Source: CAIQPV01 sp963719855
GTDB taxonomy: Bacteria > Pseudomonadota > Gammaproteobacteria > Burkholderiales > Gallionellaceae
Assembly: GCA_963719855.1 (NCBI GenBank)
Contig: CAVRDK010000001.1
Location: 744,001-808,000 of the forward strand
Reading direction: 5' to 3'
DNA: 64,000 nt
A program made the position numbers and the translations under genes. The notes beneath the pieces were generated by a model. The model was not told where the DNA came from. It did no database searches and worked only from the letters and a program-made list of their open reading frames with translations. This document shows, one piece after another, positions 51,112-60,155 of the stretch (position 1 is its first letter; each line of letters opens with the position of its first letter).

Positions 51112-51182
51112 TGTAGGATGTGGTGAGCTTGCGAACCGCATCAATTACGAACGATGCGGTTCCTTCGTCACCACATCCTACA
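51112..51182. repeat. Inverted-repeat element between obgE and proB
   Basis: TGTAGGATGTGGTGA at 51112-51126 pairs exactly with TCACCACATCCTACA at 51168-51182, with an inner pair GAACCGCATC/GATGCGGTTC. Forms a long hairpin 16 bp before the proB start. Confidence 0.8.
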
Positions 51183-51197
51183 TGGACTTTAACCACC

Positions 51198-52316
51198 ATG
51201 ACATCCATTCTGACCCAGTGCAAACGCATCGTCGTCAAAGTAGGCAGCAGCCTCGTCACCAATCAGGGTGCAGGACTGGATGCCGTTGCCATCGGCAACT
51301 GGGCGCAACAGATTGCCACGCTGCGCCAATTAGGTTACGAAGTCGTGCTGGTTTCATCCGGTGCGATTGCGGAAGGGATGCAACGTTTAGGCTGGAAGCA
51401 GCGCCCCAGCGCCGTGCATGAATTGCAGGCCGCCGCCGCCGTCGGCCAGATGGGTCTGGTTCAGGTATATGAAAGCTGTTTTCGCAAGCATGACCTGCAC
51501 GCCGCACAAGTGCTGCTTACCCATGCTGATCTCGCCGACCGCGAACGCTACCTCAATGCCCGCTCCACCCTGCGCACGCTGCTACGCCTGAATGTTGTTC
51601 CCGTCATCAATGAAAACGACACCGTGGTCACCGACGAGATCAAGTTCGGCGACAACGACACGCTCGGTGCGCTGGTCGCCAACCTGATCGAAGCCGACGC
51701 CCTCATCATCCTCACCGACCAGAGCGGCCTGTACACCGCCGACCCGCGCAAAGACCCGAACGCCACGCTGGTCAGCCATGCTCAGGCAGGCGACGAGAAG
51801 TTGGAAGCCATGGCGGGCGGCGCAGGCAGCCACATCGGGAGCGGCGGCATGCTCACCAAAATCCTGGCCGCAAAACGCGCCGCACGCAGCGGTGCACATA
51901 CCGTCATCGCCTCCGGCCACGAAACAGACGTGCTGCCGCGCCTGATGCACGGCGAAAGCATCGGCACTTTGCTCGAAGCACAGTCTCTGTCACTGGCCGC
52001 GCGCAAGCAATGGCTGGCGGACCACCTGCAAGTCAGCGGCAAGGTAATGCTGGATGCTGGCGCGCTGCGCGCCTTGCGCGACGAAGGCAAAAGCCTGCTA
52101 CCGATAGGCGTTACCCAGGTCAGCGGCGAATTCGAGCGCGGGGCGGTAGTCGCCATCCTCGACGAGGACGGTCATGACATCGCACGCGGCCTGATCAACT
52201 ACAACGCAACGGAAGCCCGCCGCATCGCCCGCCATGCCAGCCACGAAATCGAAGGCATTCTGGGCTACGTGGATGAACTAGAATTAATCCATCGGGACGA
52301 CTTGGTCATGCTGTGA
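51198..52316 (+). CDS. proB: Glutamate 5-kinase
   Basis: First step of proline synthesis: phosphorylates glutamate with ATP. The 372-residue protein has the amino acid kinase domain ([65 protein letters not shown]) and a C-terminal PUA domain (residues about 280-365). ATG 51198 follows the hairpin repeat; the longer frame from 51120 passes through that hairpin and is not protein-like. Confidence 0.97.
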   Translation: MTSILTQCKRIVVKVGSSLVTNQGAGLDAVAIGNWAQQIATLRQLGYEVVLVSSGAIAEGMQRLGWKQRPSAVHELQAAAAVGQMGLVQVYESCFRKHDLHAAQVLLTHADLADRERYLNARSTLRTLLRLNVVPVINENDTVVTDEIKFGDNDTLGALVANLIEADALIILTDQSGLYTADPRKDPNATLVSHAQAGDEKLEAMAGGAGSHIGSGGMLTKILAAKRAARSGAHTVIASGHETDVLPRLMHGESIGTLLEAQSLSLAARKQWLADHLQVSGKVMLDAGALRALRDEGKSLLPIGVTQVSGEFERGAVVAILDEDGHDIARGLINYNATEARRIARHASHEIEGILGYVDELELIHRDDLVML

Positions 52317-52356
52317 GACCGCAAAAAAGAGATTGCGGTGGATGCAAACCTTCAGG

Positions 52357-53358
52357 TTATGCAGGAGCCGCGACTGCAGCCAGCTTCACCTGATTCCTGC
52401 CCGCCGCTTTGGCTTGATAGAGCGCCACATGAGCCATGGAAAATATCGAATCCAGGGCATCCCCTGACTGCATTGCGGCAATGCCGACAGAGATCGTAAT
52501 GCGTAAGTCCTGATTTAGCATGGATGCCTTGATGTCACGATGCGCATCGCTTGCACCAGTATGCAGAGTAGACTTTGCCATCTCTTCGCGCAGGCGTTCG
52601 GCAATGTTTACAGCTTCATTGGGCGGTGTTTCGGGCAATAGTATGGCAAATTTGTCACCACCAAGATATGCCAGCAAATCCTGCGGTCGCAGATTTTCCG
52701 CCATCAGTTTTGCCACTATTTTCAATACGCCATCGCTGGCGGGGCGTCCGTAGGTATGGTTGAATCTTTCGAAGTTGTCGATGTCCGTTATCAACATACA
52801 GAGCGGCGCCTTGCTGCGTTCGCAGCGCAGCATCATGCGCGGGAATGCTTCGTCCATCCAACTACGGTTATGCAGCCCCGTCAGCGTATCGACATGGGTC
52901 GACACCTCGAATACGAGACTACGATCATGGGTCGTTACCCGCAACAGGTTATCGTTGCGAATGCGCCCGGCGAGGATGCAAAGCAGGTTGCGCGCAACAC
53001 CATTCGAATTATCCACCAACGACCACACACTGTCATGCGGCAGTGCCAATAAGCGCGTATCTAGCGCCGCAATCACCAGCGCCGAAGCATTACCACCATC
53101 AATCAACGAGAGCTCACCGACGCATTCGCCTGCCCTAAGCACAACGTATTCAGTCAAATCACGACTATCAAGATAAACATGAAGTTCGCCTTCCAGAATC
53201 AAATAGAGCGAACTGTTCTTCTGTCCGATCTCTAGTAACTTCTCCCCGTTGAATACGGTCATTATCAGACAGTCGTCCAGAATGTAGTCGACACTTCTCA
53301 TATCAATGTCACGAAACAGCTCGCTCCGTTCGAGAAGAATGCGCTCACCAGGGGTCAT
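52357..53358 (-). CDS. GGDEF protein with cyclic-nucleotide-binding domain, altered active site
   Basis: A 333-residue cytoplasmic protein. Residues about 15-130 form a cNMP-binding jelly roll (GEKLLEIGQKNSSLYLILEG, then RAGECVGELSLIDGG). Residues about 155-325 form a GGDEF domain: LTGLHNRSWMDEAFPRM, ITDIDNFERFNHTYGRPASD, and YLGGDKFAILLPET. The signature is GGDKF rather than GG(D/E)EF, so the fourth, catalytically important Glu is Lys and the protein may be inactive as a cyclase and act as a GTP or c-di-GMP sensor. Domain order parallels the kinase at 3765-5081, which also carries a cNMP domain. Confidence 0.85.
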   Translation of the reverse strand: MTPGERILLERSELFRDIDMRSVDYILDDCLIMTVFNGEKLLEIGQKNSSLYLILEGELHVYLDSRDLTEYVVLRAGECVGELSLIDGGNASALVIAALDTRLLALPHDSVWSLVDNSNGVARNLLCILAGRIRNDNLLRVTTHDRSLVFEVSTHVDTLTGLHNRSWMDEAFPRMMLRCERSKAPLCMLITDIDNFERFNHTYGRPASDGVLKIVAKLMAENLRPQDLLAYLGGDKFAILLPETPPNEAVNIAERLREEMAKSTLHTGASDAHRDIKASMLNQDLRITISVGIAAMQSGDALDSIFSMAHVALYQAKAAGRNQVKLAAVAAPA

Positions 53359-53439
53359 CTACTTAGCCTTTATCATGCACAACGCGGATAAGTATACACA
53401 AATGCGCGAGTGAGCCAAATCGACGAAATAATTCGTGGG

Positions 53440-54798
53440 CTACCGCATCTTCTCCACCGCTTCTTCTACCCGCTCCACCGCGATGATTTCCATGCCTGCT
53501 ATTTTATGTTTAGGCGCATTCGCTTTGGGGATGACGGCATGGGTAAAACCGAGCTTGGCAGCTTCTTTCAGGCGTTCCTGTCCACGCTGCACCGGGCGTA
53601 CTTCTCCGGCCAATCCGACTTCACCGAACACGACTAATTTTTCCGGCAGCGGTTTATTTTTGAGAGAGGACACGATGGCGAGCAGCACCGCCAGATCTGC
53701 ACCCGGCTCGGTGATCTTCACACCGCCCACCGCGTTAATGAACACATCCTGATCGAAACAGGCGATGCCCGCATGGCGGTGCAGCACAGCCAGTAGCATC
53801 GCCAAACGGTTTTGCTCCAGGCCCAGCGACAAGCGGCGCGGGCTGGGCGAATGTGCTTCGTCCAATAGCGCCTGTATCTCCACCAGCAGGGGACGTGTGC
53901 CCTCCTGCGTGACCATCACGCAGGAACCAGCCACCTGCGCGCCATGCTGCGAAAGAAACAGTGCGGATGGATTGCTCACCTCGCGCAAGCCTTTCTCGGT
54001 CATCGCAAATACACCAAGTTCATTCACCGCACCGAAGCGGTTCTTGAACGCGCGCACCAGACGGAAACTGGAATGGGTATCGCCCTCGAAATACAGCACC
54101 GTGTCGACGATATGCTCCAGCACGCGCGGCCCGGCCAGCGCGCCTTCCTTGGTGACGTGCCCGACCAGAATCATGGTGACGTTGCTGCTCTTGGCGACGC
54201 GGGTAAGTTGCGCCGCGCATTCTCGCACCTGCGACACCGAGCCAGGCGCGGAAGTCAGTTGCTCGGAATACACGGTCTGGATGGAATCGATCACCACCAC
54301 ATCCGGTTTTTCCTGCGCGATGACCGCCTGGATTCTTTCCAGCTGAATTTCCGCCAGCAGATGCATACCATGCGCGTCCAGCATCAGCCGCTTGGCGCGC
54401 AACGCAATTTGCTGCGTCGATTCCTCGCCGCTGACATACAGCACCTTTTTGTGCGACGAGAGATGCGCCAGCGTCTGCAACAACAACGTGGATTTGCCGA
54501 TTCCGGGGTCGCCGCCGATCAGCACCACCGCGCCCTGCACCAGTCCCCCGCCCAGCACGCGATCGAACTCCATGATGCCGGTTGGCGTGCGCGGCACCTC
54601 CGCCGCCTCCACCTCAGCGAGCCTCTGCACCTTGCCTGTTGCCGTCAGCGCGCTGAAACGATTTTTTCCACTCACCGCAACTTCTGCCACACTCTCAACC
54701 AGCGTATTCCATGCCTCGCAGTGCGGGCACTGCCCCTGCCACTTGGGCGTCTGCCCGCCGCATTCAGTGCAGCTATAAATTGTTTTTGTTTTTGCCAT
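53440..54798 (-). CDS. radA: DNA repair protein RadA
   Basis: DnaB-like helicase that helps branch migration in recombination. The 452-residue protein has the N-terminal zinc finger CTECGGQTPKWQGQCPHC, the RecA-like core with Walker A GGDPGIGKSTLLLQ, the KNRFG motif (FKNRFGAVNE) and a Lon-like C-terminal domain ending in GLAGEVRPVQRGQERLKEA. ATG 54798 (MAKTKTIYSC) matches the family; the upstream extension crosses a repeat. Confidence 0.97.
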   Translation of the reverse strand: MAKTKTIYSCTECGGQTPKWQGQCPHCEAWNTLVESVAEVAVSGKNRFSALTATGKVQRLAEVEAAEVPRTPTGIMEFDRVLGGGLVQGAVVLIGGDPGIGKSTLLLQTLAHLSSHKKVLYVSGEESTQQIALRAKRLMLDAHGMHLLAEIQLERIQAVIAQEKPDVVVIDSIQTVYSEQLTSAPGSVSQVRECAAQLTRVAKSSNVTMILVGHVTKEGALAGPRVLEHIVDTVLYFEGDTHSSFRLVRAFKNRFGAVNELGVFAMTEKGLREVSNPSALFLSQHGAQVAGSCVMVTQEGTRPLLVEIQALLDEAHSPSPRRLSLGLEQNRLAMLLAVLHRHAGIACFDQDVFINAVGGVKITEPGADLAVLLAIVSSLKNKPLPEKLVVFGEVGLAGEVRPVQRGQERLKEAAKLGFTHAVIPKANAPKHKIAGMEIIAVERVEEAVEKMR

Positions 54799-55366
54799 AC
54801 TTGCCTTTATTGAAACAACGTAGACGGGTAGCCCCATCTGACCAGGCCGTCCAAAAACGACAGCCAAGTCATTGGTTAGCTTTGCATAGCCATCTGACTA
54901 GGCCATCCAAAAACGACAGCCAAGTCATTGGTTATCGTTATGCTCCACCCATTCTACGCAGGCTTGGTGAAATTTTGTAGAATAGAAATCCCGCGAATCT
55001 CTTTGGTTGCACTCTTCATACGGCGGAAAGCGCTACGCAGCTAAAAAACCCCTCTGTACTATGTTAAGGCTAACATAGCGGCCCGTGGCGAAATGGTTTT
55101 GACTTTTACGCCGACCGGGCTGTCCAACCACTGATTTTCACTATCCGAAACCTTCCATTCGGCTATATCTCCTTTGTGCTCGAAGCAGATGATTCAAGAT
55201 CTTTCCAAAAATTGCTGACTGAAGGAAAGGATATGCGGACTGCTTAACTGTGGACAACTCAGAGATCAATTGTTTTTGAATTGCTTGACCAAGCCTGTAA
55301 CCCTTGATATAAAGCCGTTGCAGGTTTTTCCTGTCACTTACCAATACACATAAGGGGGACGCTTAT
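54799..55366. other. Intergenic region between radA and the HU gene
   Basis: Holds a tandem pair of the 48-nt hairpin repeat (54829-54878 and 54887-54934) and a short perfect hairpin CTATGTTA-AGGC-TAACATAG at 55059-55078. A 67-codon minus-strand frame at 55141-55344 is not convincing. No other gene seen. Confidence 0.55.
54829..54934. repeat. Tandem pair of 48-nt hairpin repeats, copies C and D
   Basis: Two units, TAGCCCCATCTGACCAGGCC... and TAGCCATCTGACTAGGCC..., each end CCAAGTCATTGGTTA and share CCAAAAACGACAGCCAAG. The left half of each folds back on the right half. Related single copies are at 3623-3670 and 24917-24964. Confidence 0.75.
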
Positions 55367-55639
55367 ATGAACAAATCTGAACTGATTGATGCAATTGCAA
55401 AGTCTGCTGATATTTCCAAGGCTGCTGCTGGTCGTGCGCTGGATGCGACAGTTGACGCCGTCAAAAAATCCCTGAAGAAGGGTGACCTGGTTACTCTGGT
55501 TGGATTTGGCACATTTTATGTGAGCAAGCGCGCCGCGCGTAATGGCCGCAATCCGCGCACTGGTGCGACGATCAAGATCAAAGCAGCAAAGGTTCCAAAA
55601 TTTCGTGCTGGCAAAGGTCTGAAAGATGCTGTAAACTAG
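55367..55639 (+). CDS. hupB: DNA-binding protein HU-beta
   Basis: 90-residue nucleoid protein. [20 protein letters not shown] opens the helical part; [20 protein letters not shown] and the arm with [19 protein letters not shown] are diagnostic of HU. It precedes two tRNA genes on the same strand. Confidence 0.97.
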   Translation: MNKSELIDAIAKSADISKAAAGRALDATVDAVKKSLKKGDLVTLVGFGTFYVSKRAARNGRNPRTGATIKIKAAKVPKFRAGKGLKDAVN

Positions 55640-55649
55640 CGGACTTATT

Positions 55650-55725
55650 GGGTGCTTAGCTCAGCTGGTAGAGCGTCGCCCTTACAAGGCGAATGTCGGG
55701 GGTTCGAACCCCTCAGCACCCACCA
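55650..55725 (+). tRNA. tRNA-Val (anticodon TAC)
   Basis: 76 nt: acceptor GGGTGCT/AGCACCC, D arm AGCTCAGCTGGTAGAGC, anticodon stem TCGCC/GGCGA around CTTACAA, T arm GGGGGTTCGAACCCC, encoded CCA. Confidence 0.97.
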
Positions 55726-55735
55726 GTAGAGTTTT

Positions 55736-55812
55736 GGAGTGGTAGTTCAGTTGGTTAGAATACCGGCCTGTCACGCCGGGGGTCGCGGGTTCGAGTCCCG
55801 TCCACTCCGCCA
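55736..55812 (+). tRNA. tRNA-Asp (anticodon GTC)
   Basis: 77 nt: acceptor GGAGTGG/CCACTCC, D arm with AGTTCAGTTGGTTAGAAT, anticodon loop CTGTCAC giving GTC, T arm GCGGGTTCGAGTCCCGT, encoded CCA. The phage-type integrase that begins the accessory island is 67 bp downstream, so the 3' end of this gene is the probable attachment site. Confidence 0.97.
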
Positions 55813-55830
55813 ATAAATTAAGGTTTGCAA

Positions 55831-55848
55831 CGATAGTAACCACTATCG
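55831..55848. repeat. Short hairpin between tRNA-Asp and integrase
   Basis: CGATAGT and ACTATCG form a 7-bp stem with loop AACC. There is no T-run on either side, so it is not an obvious terminator. Confidence 0.4.
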
Positions 55849-55879
55849 CTTCCTAAGATGATTTGAGAATTTCATAAGA

Positions 55880-56938
55880 TCATTCCACCGCTGCCGCTTT
55901 TCTAACCCGCCTTCTGTCGTAGATTTTAGTCACGGTTGCCTCAAGTTTATGGCCCGTCAGTTCACTTGCTTTCTTTCCCTGTTCGATCACCTTTGTCACG
56001 GACTTTGCACGCAGATCGTGGAATGTGAAGCGCTCGCCTGGTTCCCGTTTTGTCTCATCCTCCCAAGTTCCACCCGCCACCCATTTCCCCATGAGTAGCT
56101 GCCAGCCTTTCTTAAACCCACCGCTGGTGTAAGGGCTGCCATCCTGATTGTGAACGATGTAAGGTGATGTCACTCTGGATGGCATGGATTGCGATTCTTT
56201 TACTGCAGCGCGCAACTTGTCCGACCACTCAACCAGTACGTGTGCACCACCTTTTCGCCCTTTGAAGGCGATTCCCTCATTGGTTAGCTGCTTGCTTGTC
56301 AGCCGAAGGATCTGGCCTTGGGCATGGCCTGTCAGGTAGGCTATCTGCAATGCGAGCGCGTGGCGCAGGCTCACATCACCGTCCTCGCGTGCTAGTTTCA
56401 CAAAGTCCTCTAGCTCAGTGTCACTTACAAGTCGGTCACGCGGCGATTCTTCGTTCATCACAACGCCGGTGCATGGATTTACTTTGACTACGCCTTGATT
56501 CAGCCCCCAGGTAAACACGGCTTTCAGAAAGGTAATCTCGCGGTTTGCACGCACCGGCGCGTCAACGCCGCGAGTCTTGTGTAGGTACTTCCAAGCATCG
56601 TGCGTGGTGAGATCACATGGTCGCATCTTGCCGAATACCTTAATTAGTGGCACCTTTTGTTCTTCCCGATCTGCTAGAGTGCGTGGCGCGCGCTTGCCCT
56701 GACGCACCAGTGCGCGCAGTTCTGATTCAAGGTAATCTTCGATTAGTTCGGCAATCGTGCCATTGACGGGAGTCTCTTCTTCAATTTCGCGCAGTTTCTT
56801 TTTGGCGGTGATCAAATCAGAGCCGAGGGTGATGTACTTATTTCCGAGGGTAATAGTGTAATAGGTATTCTTGCGCTTGCCTTTGTACTCGTACATGCGC
56901 GGGGGAAGGCGAGAGGCGATTTTGCGTTTTCCGACCAT
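55880..56938 (-). CDS. Phage-type tyrosine recombinase (integrase), first catalytic Arg replaced
   Basis: A 352-residue site-specific recombinase. The N-terminal arm-binding region (ITLGNKYITLGSDLITAKKK) is followed by a core-binding domain and catalytic domain. HDLRAKSV supplies the His-x-x-Arg box, ELTGHKLEATVTKIYDRRR the second His and the nucleophilic Tyr. In the first box the sequence is YLTGHAQGQILRL where TG(Q/L)R(x)GD is expected, so the catalytic Arg position is Ala. The enzyme may be inactive. It faces tRNA-Asp, the normal layout for a tRNA-integrated element. Confidence 0.88.
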   Translation of the reverse strand: MVGKRKIASRLPPRMYEYKGKRKNTYYTITLGNKYITLGSDLITAKKKLREIEEETPVNGTIAELIEDYLESELRALVRQGKRAPRTLADREEQKVPLIKVFGKMRPCDLTTHDAWKYLHKTRGVDAPVRANREITFLKAVFTWGLNQGVVKVNPCTGVVMNEESPRDRLVSDTELEDFVKLAREDGDVSLRHALALQIAYLTGHAQGQILRLTSKQLTNEGIAFKGRKGGAHVLVEWSDKLRAAVKESQSMPSRVTSPYIVHNQDGSPYTSGGFKKGWQLLMGKWVAGGTWEDETKREPGERFTFHDLRAKSVTKVIEQGKKASELTGHKLEATVTKIYDRRRVRKAAAVE

Positions 56939-57052
56939 GAACTACTCCCATTGGCTGAAATCGGGTACAGCATGGGGTTGCGCCTGGGTGAAGGTTTGCA
57001 GTTGCAGGTTGGCGACATCGATGCGGATCGGATGTGAGGCCCCACCGGGCTC

Positions 57053-57115
57053 GTCCAACAAACGGTTAAGATCGTGGCTCGCTTCGCGATCGCGATCTAA
57101 CCTTAATCGTTAGGC
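57053..57115. other. attC-like recombination site
   Basis: The 63-bp site begins GTCCAAC (fits RYYYAAC) and ends GTTAGGC (fits GTTRRRY). Inside, GGTTAAGATCG pairs with CGATCTAACC leaving one unpaired A, like the extrahelical bases of integron attC sites, and the centre TGGCTCGCTTCGCGATCG forms the variable tip. It lies just after the 3' end of the gene at 57144-57557. No integron integrase is in the window. Confidence 0.55.
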
Positions 57116-57143
57116 AGTGACCACGAAGATGCCATGTTGCCCA

Positions 57144-57557
57144 CTAATTACAGTGCGTATTGCCAAATGCGTCCCGTGAGCATCGAGCTGAACTTCCATC
57201 AGAACGCTGAATATTAGTGTTACCAAAAGCATCATGGGAAATTCTTGATGAACTACCGTCAGAATTTTGTTGGTTTGTATTTCCAAACGCATCAGTTGAC
57301 GATCTCGATGAACTGCCGTCCGATTCTTGTCGATTTGTATTGCCGAACGCATCACGAGAAACTCTTGCCGATGTACCATCTGAGCGCTGAATATTCGTAT
57401 TGCCAAAAGCATCTGTCGAGCTACGCGAGCTTTGTCCGTCAGATCCTTGGCAATTGACGTTGCCAAAGGCATCTCGGCTACATCTGGTGTCCGCCATGAC
57501 CGATGTTGCAAACACCATTGACGCGACAACAAGTGAAATCTTCAATTGCATTTTCAT
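57144..57557 (-). CDS. Secreted protein built of 20-residue DAFGN repeats
   Basis: A 137-residue exported protein. Residues 1-22 are a signal peptide (MKMQLKISLVVASMVFATSV then MA). The mature part is five complete and one partial 20-residue repeats of pattern S-R/T-DAFGNTN-x-Q-x-SDG-x-SxR-x. The first and last units carry Cys pairs (CSRDAFGNVNCQ and CSRDAFGNTHCN), which could close the array by disulphides. No catalytic motif. Function unknown; repeats may bind ligand or be structural. It is flanked by an attC-like site on its 3' side and a GTTAGGC-type core 65 bp before its start, as a gene cassette would be. Confidence 0.8.
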   Translation of the reverse strand: MKMQLKISLVVASMVFATSVMADTRCSRDAFGNVNCQGSDGQSSRSSTDAFGNTNIQRSDGTSARVSRDAFGNTNRQESDGSSSRSSTDAFGNTNQQNSDGSSSRISHDAFGNTNIQRSDGSSARCSRDAFGNTHCN

Positions 57558-57643
57558 TTTTAATCTCCTGAGCGTAATGTCGCTGATAAAAAAGCTAGAC
57601 GGTTCAGCGCGACTTCTAACTGCCTAACGTAATGTATACGGGT

Positions 57644-59492
57644 CTATTCATAAATCACCTGAGCCCTCATGTCTCTCGCAAATATTGGAAAGAACACTTT
57701 ATCCAACTCGTTTTCATGTTCACCACAAACCATGCTTGGATGTTGGGTAACAATCTTACGCTTAATATTTAGTTTTCTGCCCTGCAATAGGTATGTGGCA
57801 GTGTAAGAGCCAGTATCATCACTATAACTGACATTTTCAGGGACATTCCTTATTTTGATGTTTGGAGGAAATTCCATTTCAATCTGGTTGATATAGGTAA
57901 ATGATTCACATTTTCTTGGGAAATTAAACTTGTTTTTTGGTTTCGGAGCCATTTTCCCTTCAATCACCTCAACAGCCAATCCGACAGGAATGGGCATGGC
58001 TGCCGGGCCAGGAAAGTTTGATACGGGATCTAAAGTGAATGATGTGTCTATCTCAAACGGCGCATTCAGATCATTTGGATCACCGGTGTGAATCGTACCT
58101 ATTCCGGTCAAATTAAAATCATTTAATATTTGCGTCGTTACCAGATCAGGCGGCATGGTTTGGTTGTTGAATCGCCAGTTCCTCAAGCTAATTTCTGAGT
58201 CCCCAGTTGCCTGAGTGTGACTCGAACCTTGAATCGTTCCATTGGGCAAAACTTTCAGCCGGATAGATGTCGTACTGACTTGTTCATCCGCCTTCAATAA
58301 AGGCGTTTTCGCAACCTTATTCATTGCTGTCAGTACAACCTGCTTATCCATGTCTGGTGATGGCAACGTCCCGAATGGAGCAAACTGGGCCGTGGAGTCT
58401 AAATATATGTCCAGGCTTGGAATATAAGTAATCACGTGGTCAAACATATCAGCGGGCAGTTCCGGCAGAACATAGGAATAATCAGTATTAATTAATGCCG
58501 GACTACTCTGTATTCCTTTAGCGGCCAGCAATGCTTCCAGAATGACAACGTGGTCTTTGCAGTCTCCCCATCTATTATCCAGAATTGTTTGCGAAGAGTG
58601 CGGCACGTATCCGCCATTGCCAATATACGAGCCAATATAGCGAATGTTCTTACTCACCCAGTTATACAGCCGCCGCGACTGCTCCTTCGGGTCATCAATT
58701 CCACGCGTCAGGTTATCCGCCAACTTTTGGATTTCTGGGGTGATGACTACCTTTTGTTTTGCTTTTTCCTGATAGGCCTTCGCCGATTGCAGCGTAACTC
58801 TTGAATGATGATGCCTGCACATATGGCGCAAAGTCATCCATGCTTATCTGATCTGTTTCTGGGGCTAGGAAATTGTCTTGTTTTCGAACAAAGTGGTAAC
58901 GATGCATGCCATGACTATCAGGCAGCACCCCTCCTTCAAACCCGCTTGAATTAAAGTGGATATCAATTCTTGGATCAAAATTGACATTTATCTCATAGTG
59001 CTCAACTCGGAGATGTGGTGAGACTGTTTCACGAAAATGAAATTGCCCTGGGAACATGGCAATGTGGCCGGCTCTTGTAGATTTGATGTATAGCGAGCTT
59101 CCAACCGCTACACGAGGATAAATAACTATTTTGTGCTTCCTGTCGCTATATGTCGCGCCCCCCTGATCCAGCTCATCGTTTGTTGTTTTTATATTGGCTT
59201 TAGGAACCTTAATATGTTTTCCGTTTGGAAGGATAGTGTATGCCTCATGAATTACCACGCTCTCCATGCTTGGAATGTAGGGAGTGTCATCTTCCCCGGA
59301 CTGTGAAATTCCCTGTGCGTTCTCAATGCGGGTTAATTGCTCTTCGTCCTCTCGGTAACTGCCATCACGATTTACAGTGTATGTGGCAACGTATTTGAGG
59401 ATTGCTATTGGCGGCGCATATCCTTCTGCTGCAAATGAATTAACGCTCATCATGCCAGTAAGCACACCAACTAATACACAAATAAACTTCAT
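57644..59492 (-). CDS. DUF3857/transglutaminase-like exported protein, interrupted by a one-base insertion
   Basis: Two frames make one protein. From 59492 the N-terminal half has a signal peptide (MKFICVLVGVLTGMMSVNSF then AA) and a DUF3857-type beta domain (YTVNRDGSYREDEEQLTRIE, PRVAVGSSLYIKST). After SFKSYAAIGE the frame shifts and the other frame resumes AYQEKAKQKVVITPEIQKLA, leading to a transglutaminase-like fold: WVSKNIRYIGSYIGNGGYVP, DNRWGDCKDHVVILEALLAA with the nucleophilic Cys, and FDHVITYIPSLDIYLD with the His/Asp. The minus strand reads GAAGGCCTATC where GAAGCCTATC keeps frame, so one extra base is at 58777/58778. Corrected length is about 615. Periplasmic location is inferred; activity unknown. 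Confidence 0.82.
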
Positions 59493-59589
59493 CTCACTTC
59501 GTTACCATTCGTTAGGGAAGCGTTCTGTCCAAGCGAAAGCCACAAGAATACTAAAGCGATTTGATTGTTTTGGCTGCACAGGTTATTTT

Positions 59590-60099
59590 CTAATCAACTC
59601 GCATCTTGCCGCGAAATTTTCGATGATTTGGCACGTACTGCTTCCAGGCTTCGATCCAGTTCGTCGCCATCGCATGCTGCGCATCGGCAAGGGATATTTC
59701 CCCGGAGCACAACATACGGTACATCACAAATTCTAGCTGGTTTTTTTTATCTGCGCCCCATTCACTTTTGCGCGGTTCAGGCCAGAGGTTGCGCTGGTCA
59801 TCCGGAGCGCCGCCAATGGAAAGCGCGATCAGATGGTCTTCTTCGTAGTGCTTGGGATTCGTGTCGGCGTATTCGTACTCGCGCATCTGACGCTTCTTGA
59901 GTTTGTTAGTGAAACTGGCCGGTGGTCGGATCGTTTTGGTGAACCCCTTTACGCACACCGTCTGCTGAATATTATCCTGCGTAACATCTGAATTGATCGC
60001 TCCTGGTGTCCGCGCCGGATCAGGTAGGTCGGAGGCCCATGCGGGGAAGGAAATTACCAGCGCAAGGGCGTACAACGAATATATCGCGCTAGTCTTCAT
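59590..60099 (-). CDS. Exported HNH-like protein
   Basis: A 169-residue protein with a signal peptide in residues 1-22 (MKTSAIYSLYALALVISFPA). The block YEEDHLIALSIGGAPDDQRN and LWPEPR resembles the HNH/ββα-metal fold of small secreted nucleases (D-H-L-I then N-L-W-P). One further Cys pair (VCVKG, LCSG) may form a disulphide. The family is common but functionally uncharacterised. Nuclease activity is inferred, not shown. Confidence 0.7.
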   Translation of the reverse strand: MKTSAIYSLYALALVISFPAWASDLPDPARTPGAINSDVTQDNIQQTVCVKGFTKTIRPPASFTNKLKKRQMREYEYADTNPKHYEEDHLIALSIGGAPDDQRNLWPEPRKSEWGADKKNQLEFVMYRMLCSGEISLADAQHAMATNWIEAWKQYVPNHRKFRGKMRVD

Positions 60100-60155
60100 G
60101 GCTGAGCTAAGGGCGCGCTTGAGTGCGTCCTGATTGAGTAAAGGCTAACAATTTA

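Noticed and set aside
55059..55078. CTATGTTA-AGGC-TAACATAG hairpin as terminator
   Set aside because: No T-run follows on either strand and it is far from any gene end; left as a minor feature.
55141..55344. 67-codon minus-strand frame between radA and HU
   Set aside because: No motif and no good initiation signal; region is probably the HU promoter.
57622..57741. Candidate second attC between GTTGGGT (+ strand 57735) and GCCTAAC (57622)
   Set aside because: Core boxes fit the consensus but the arms are not complementary and the site would lie inside the transglutaminase gene.
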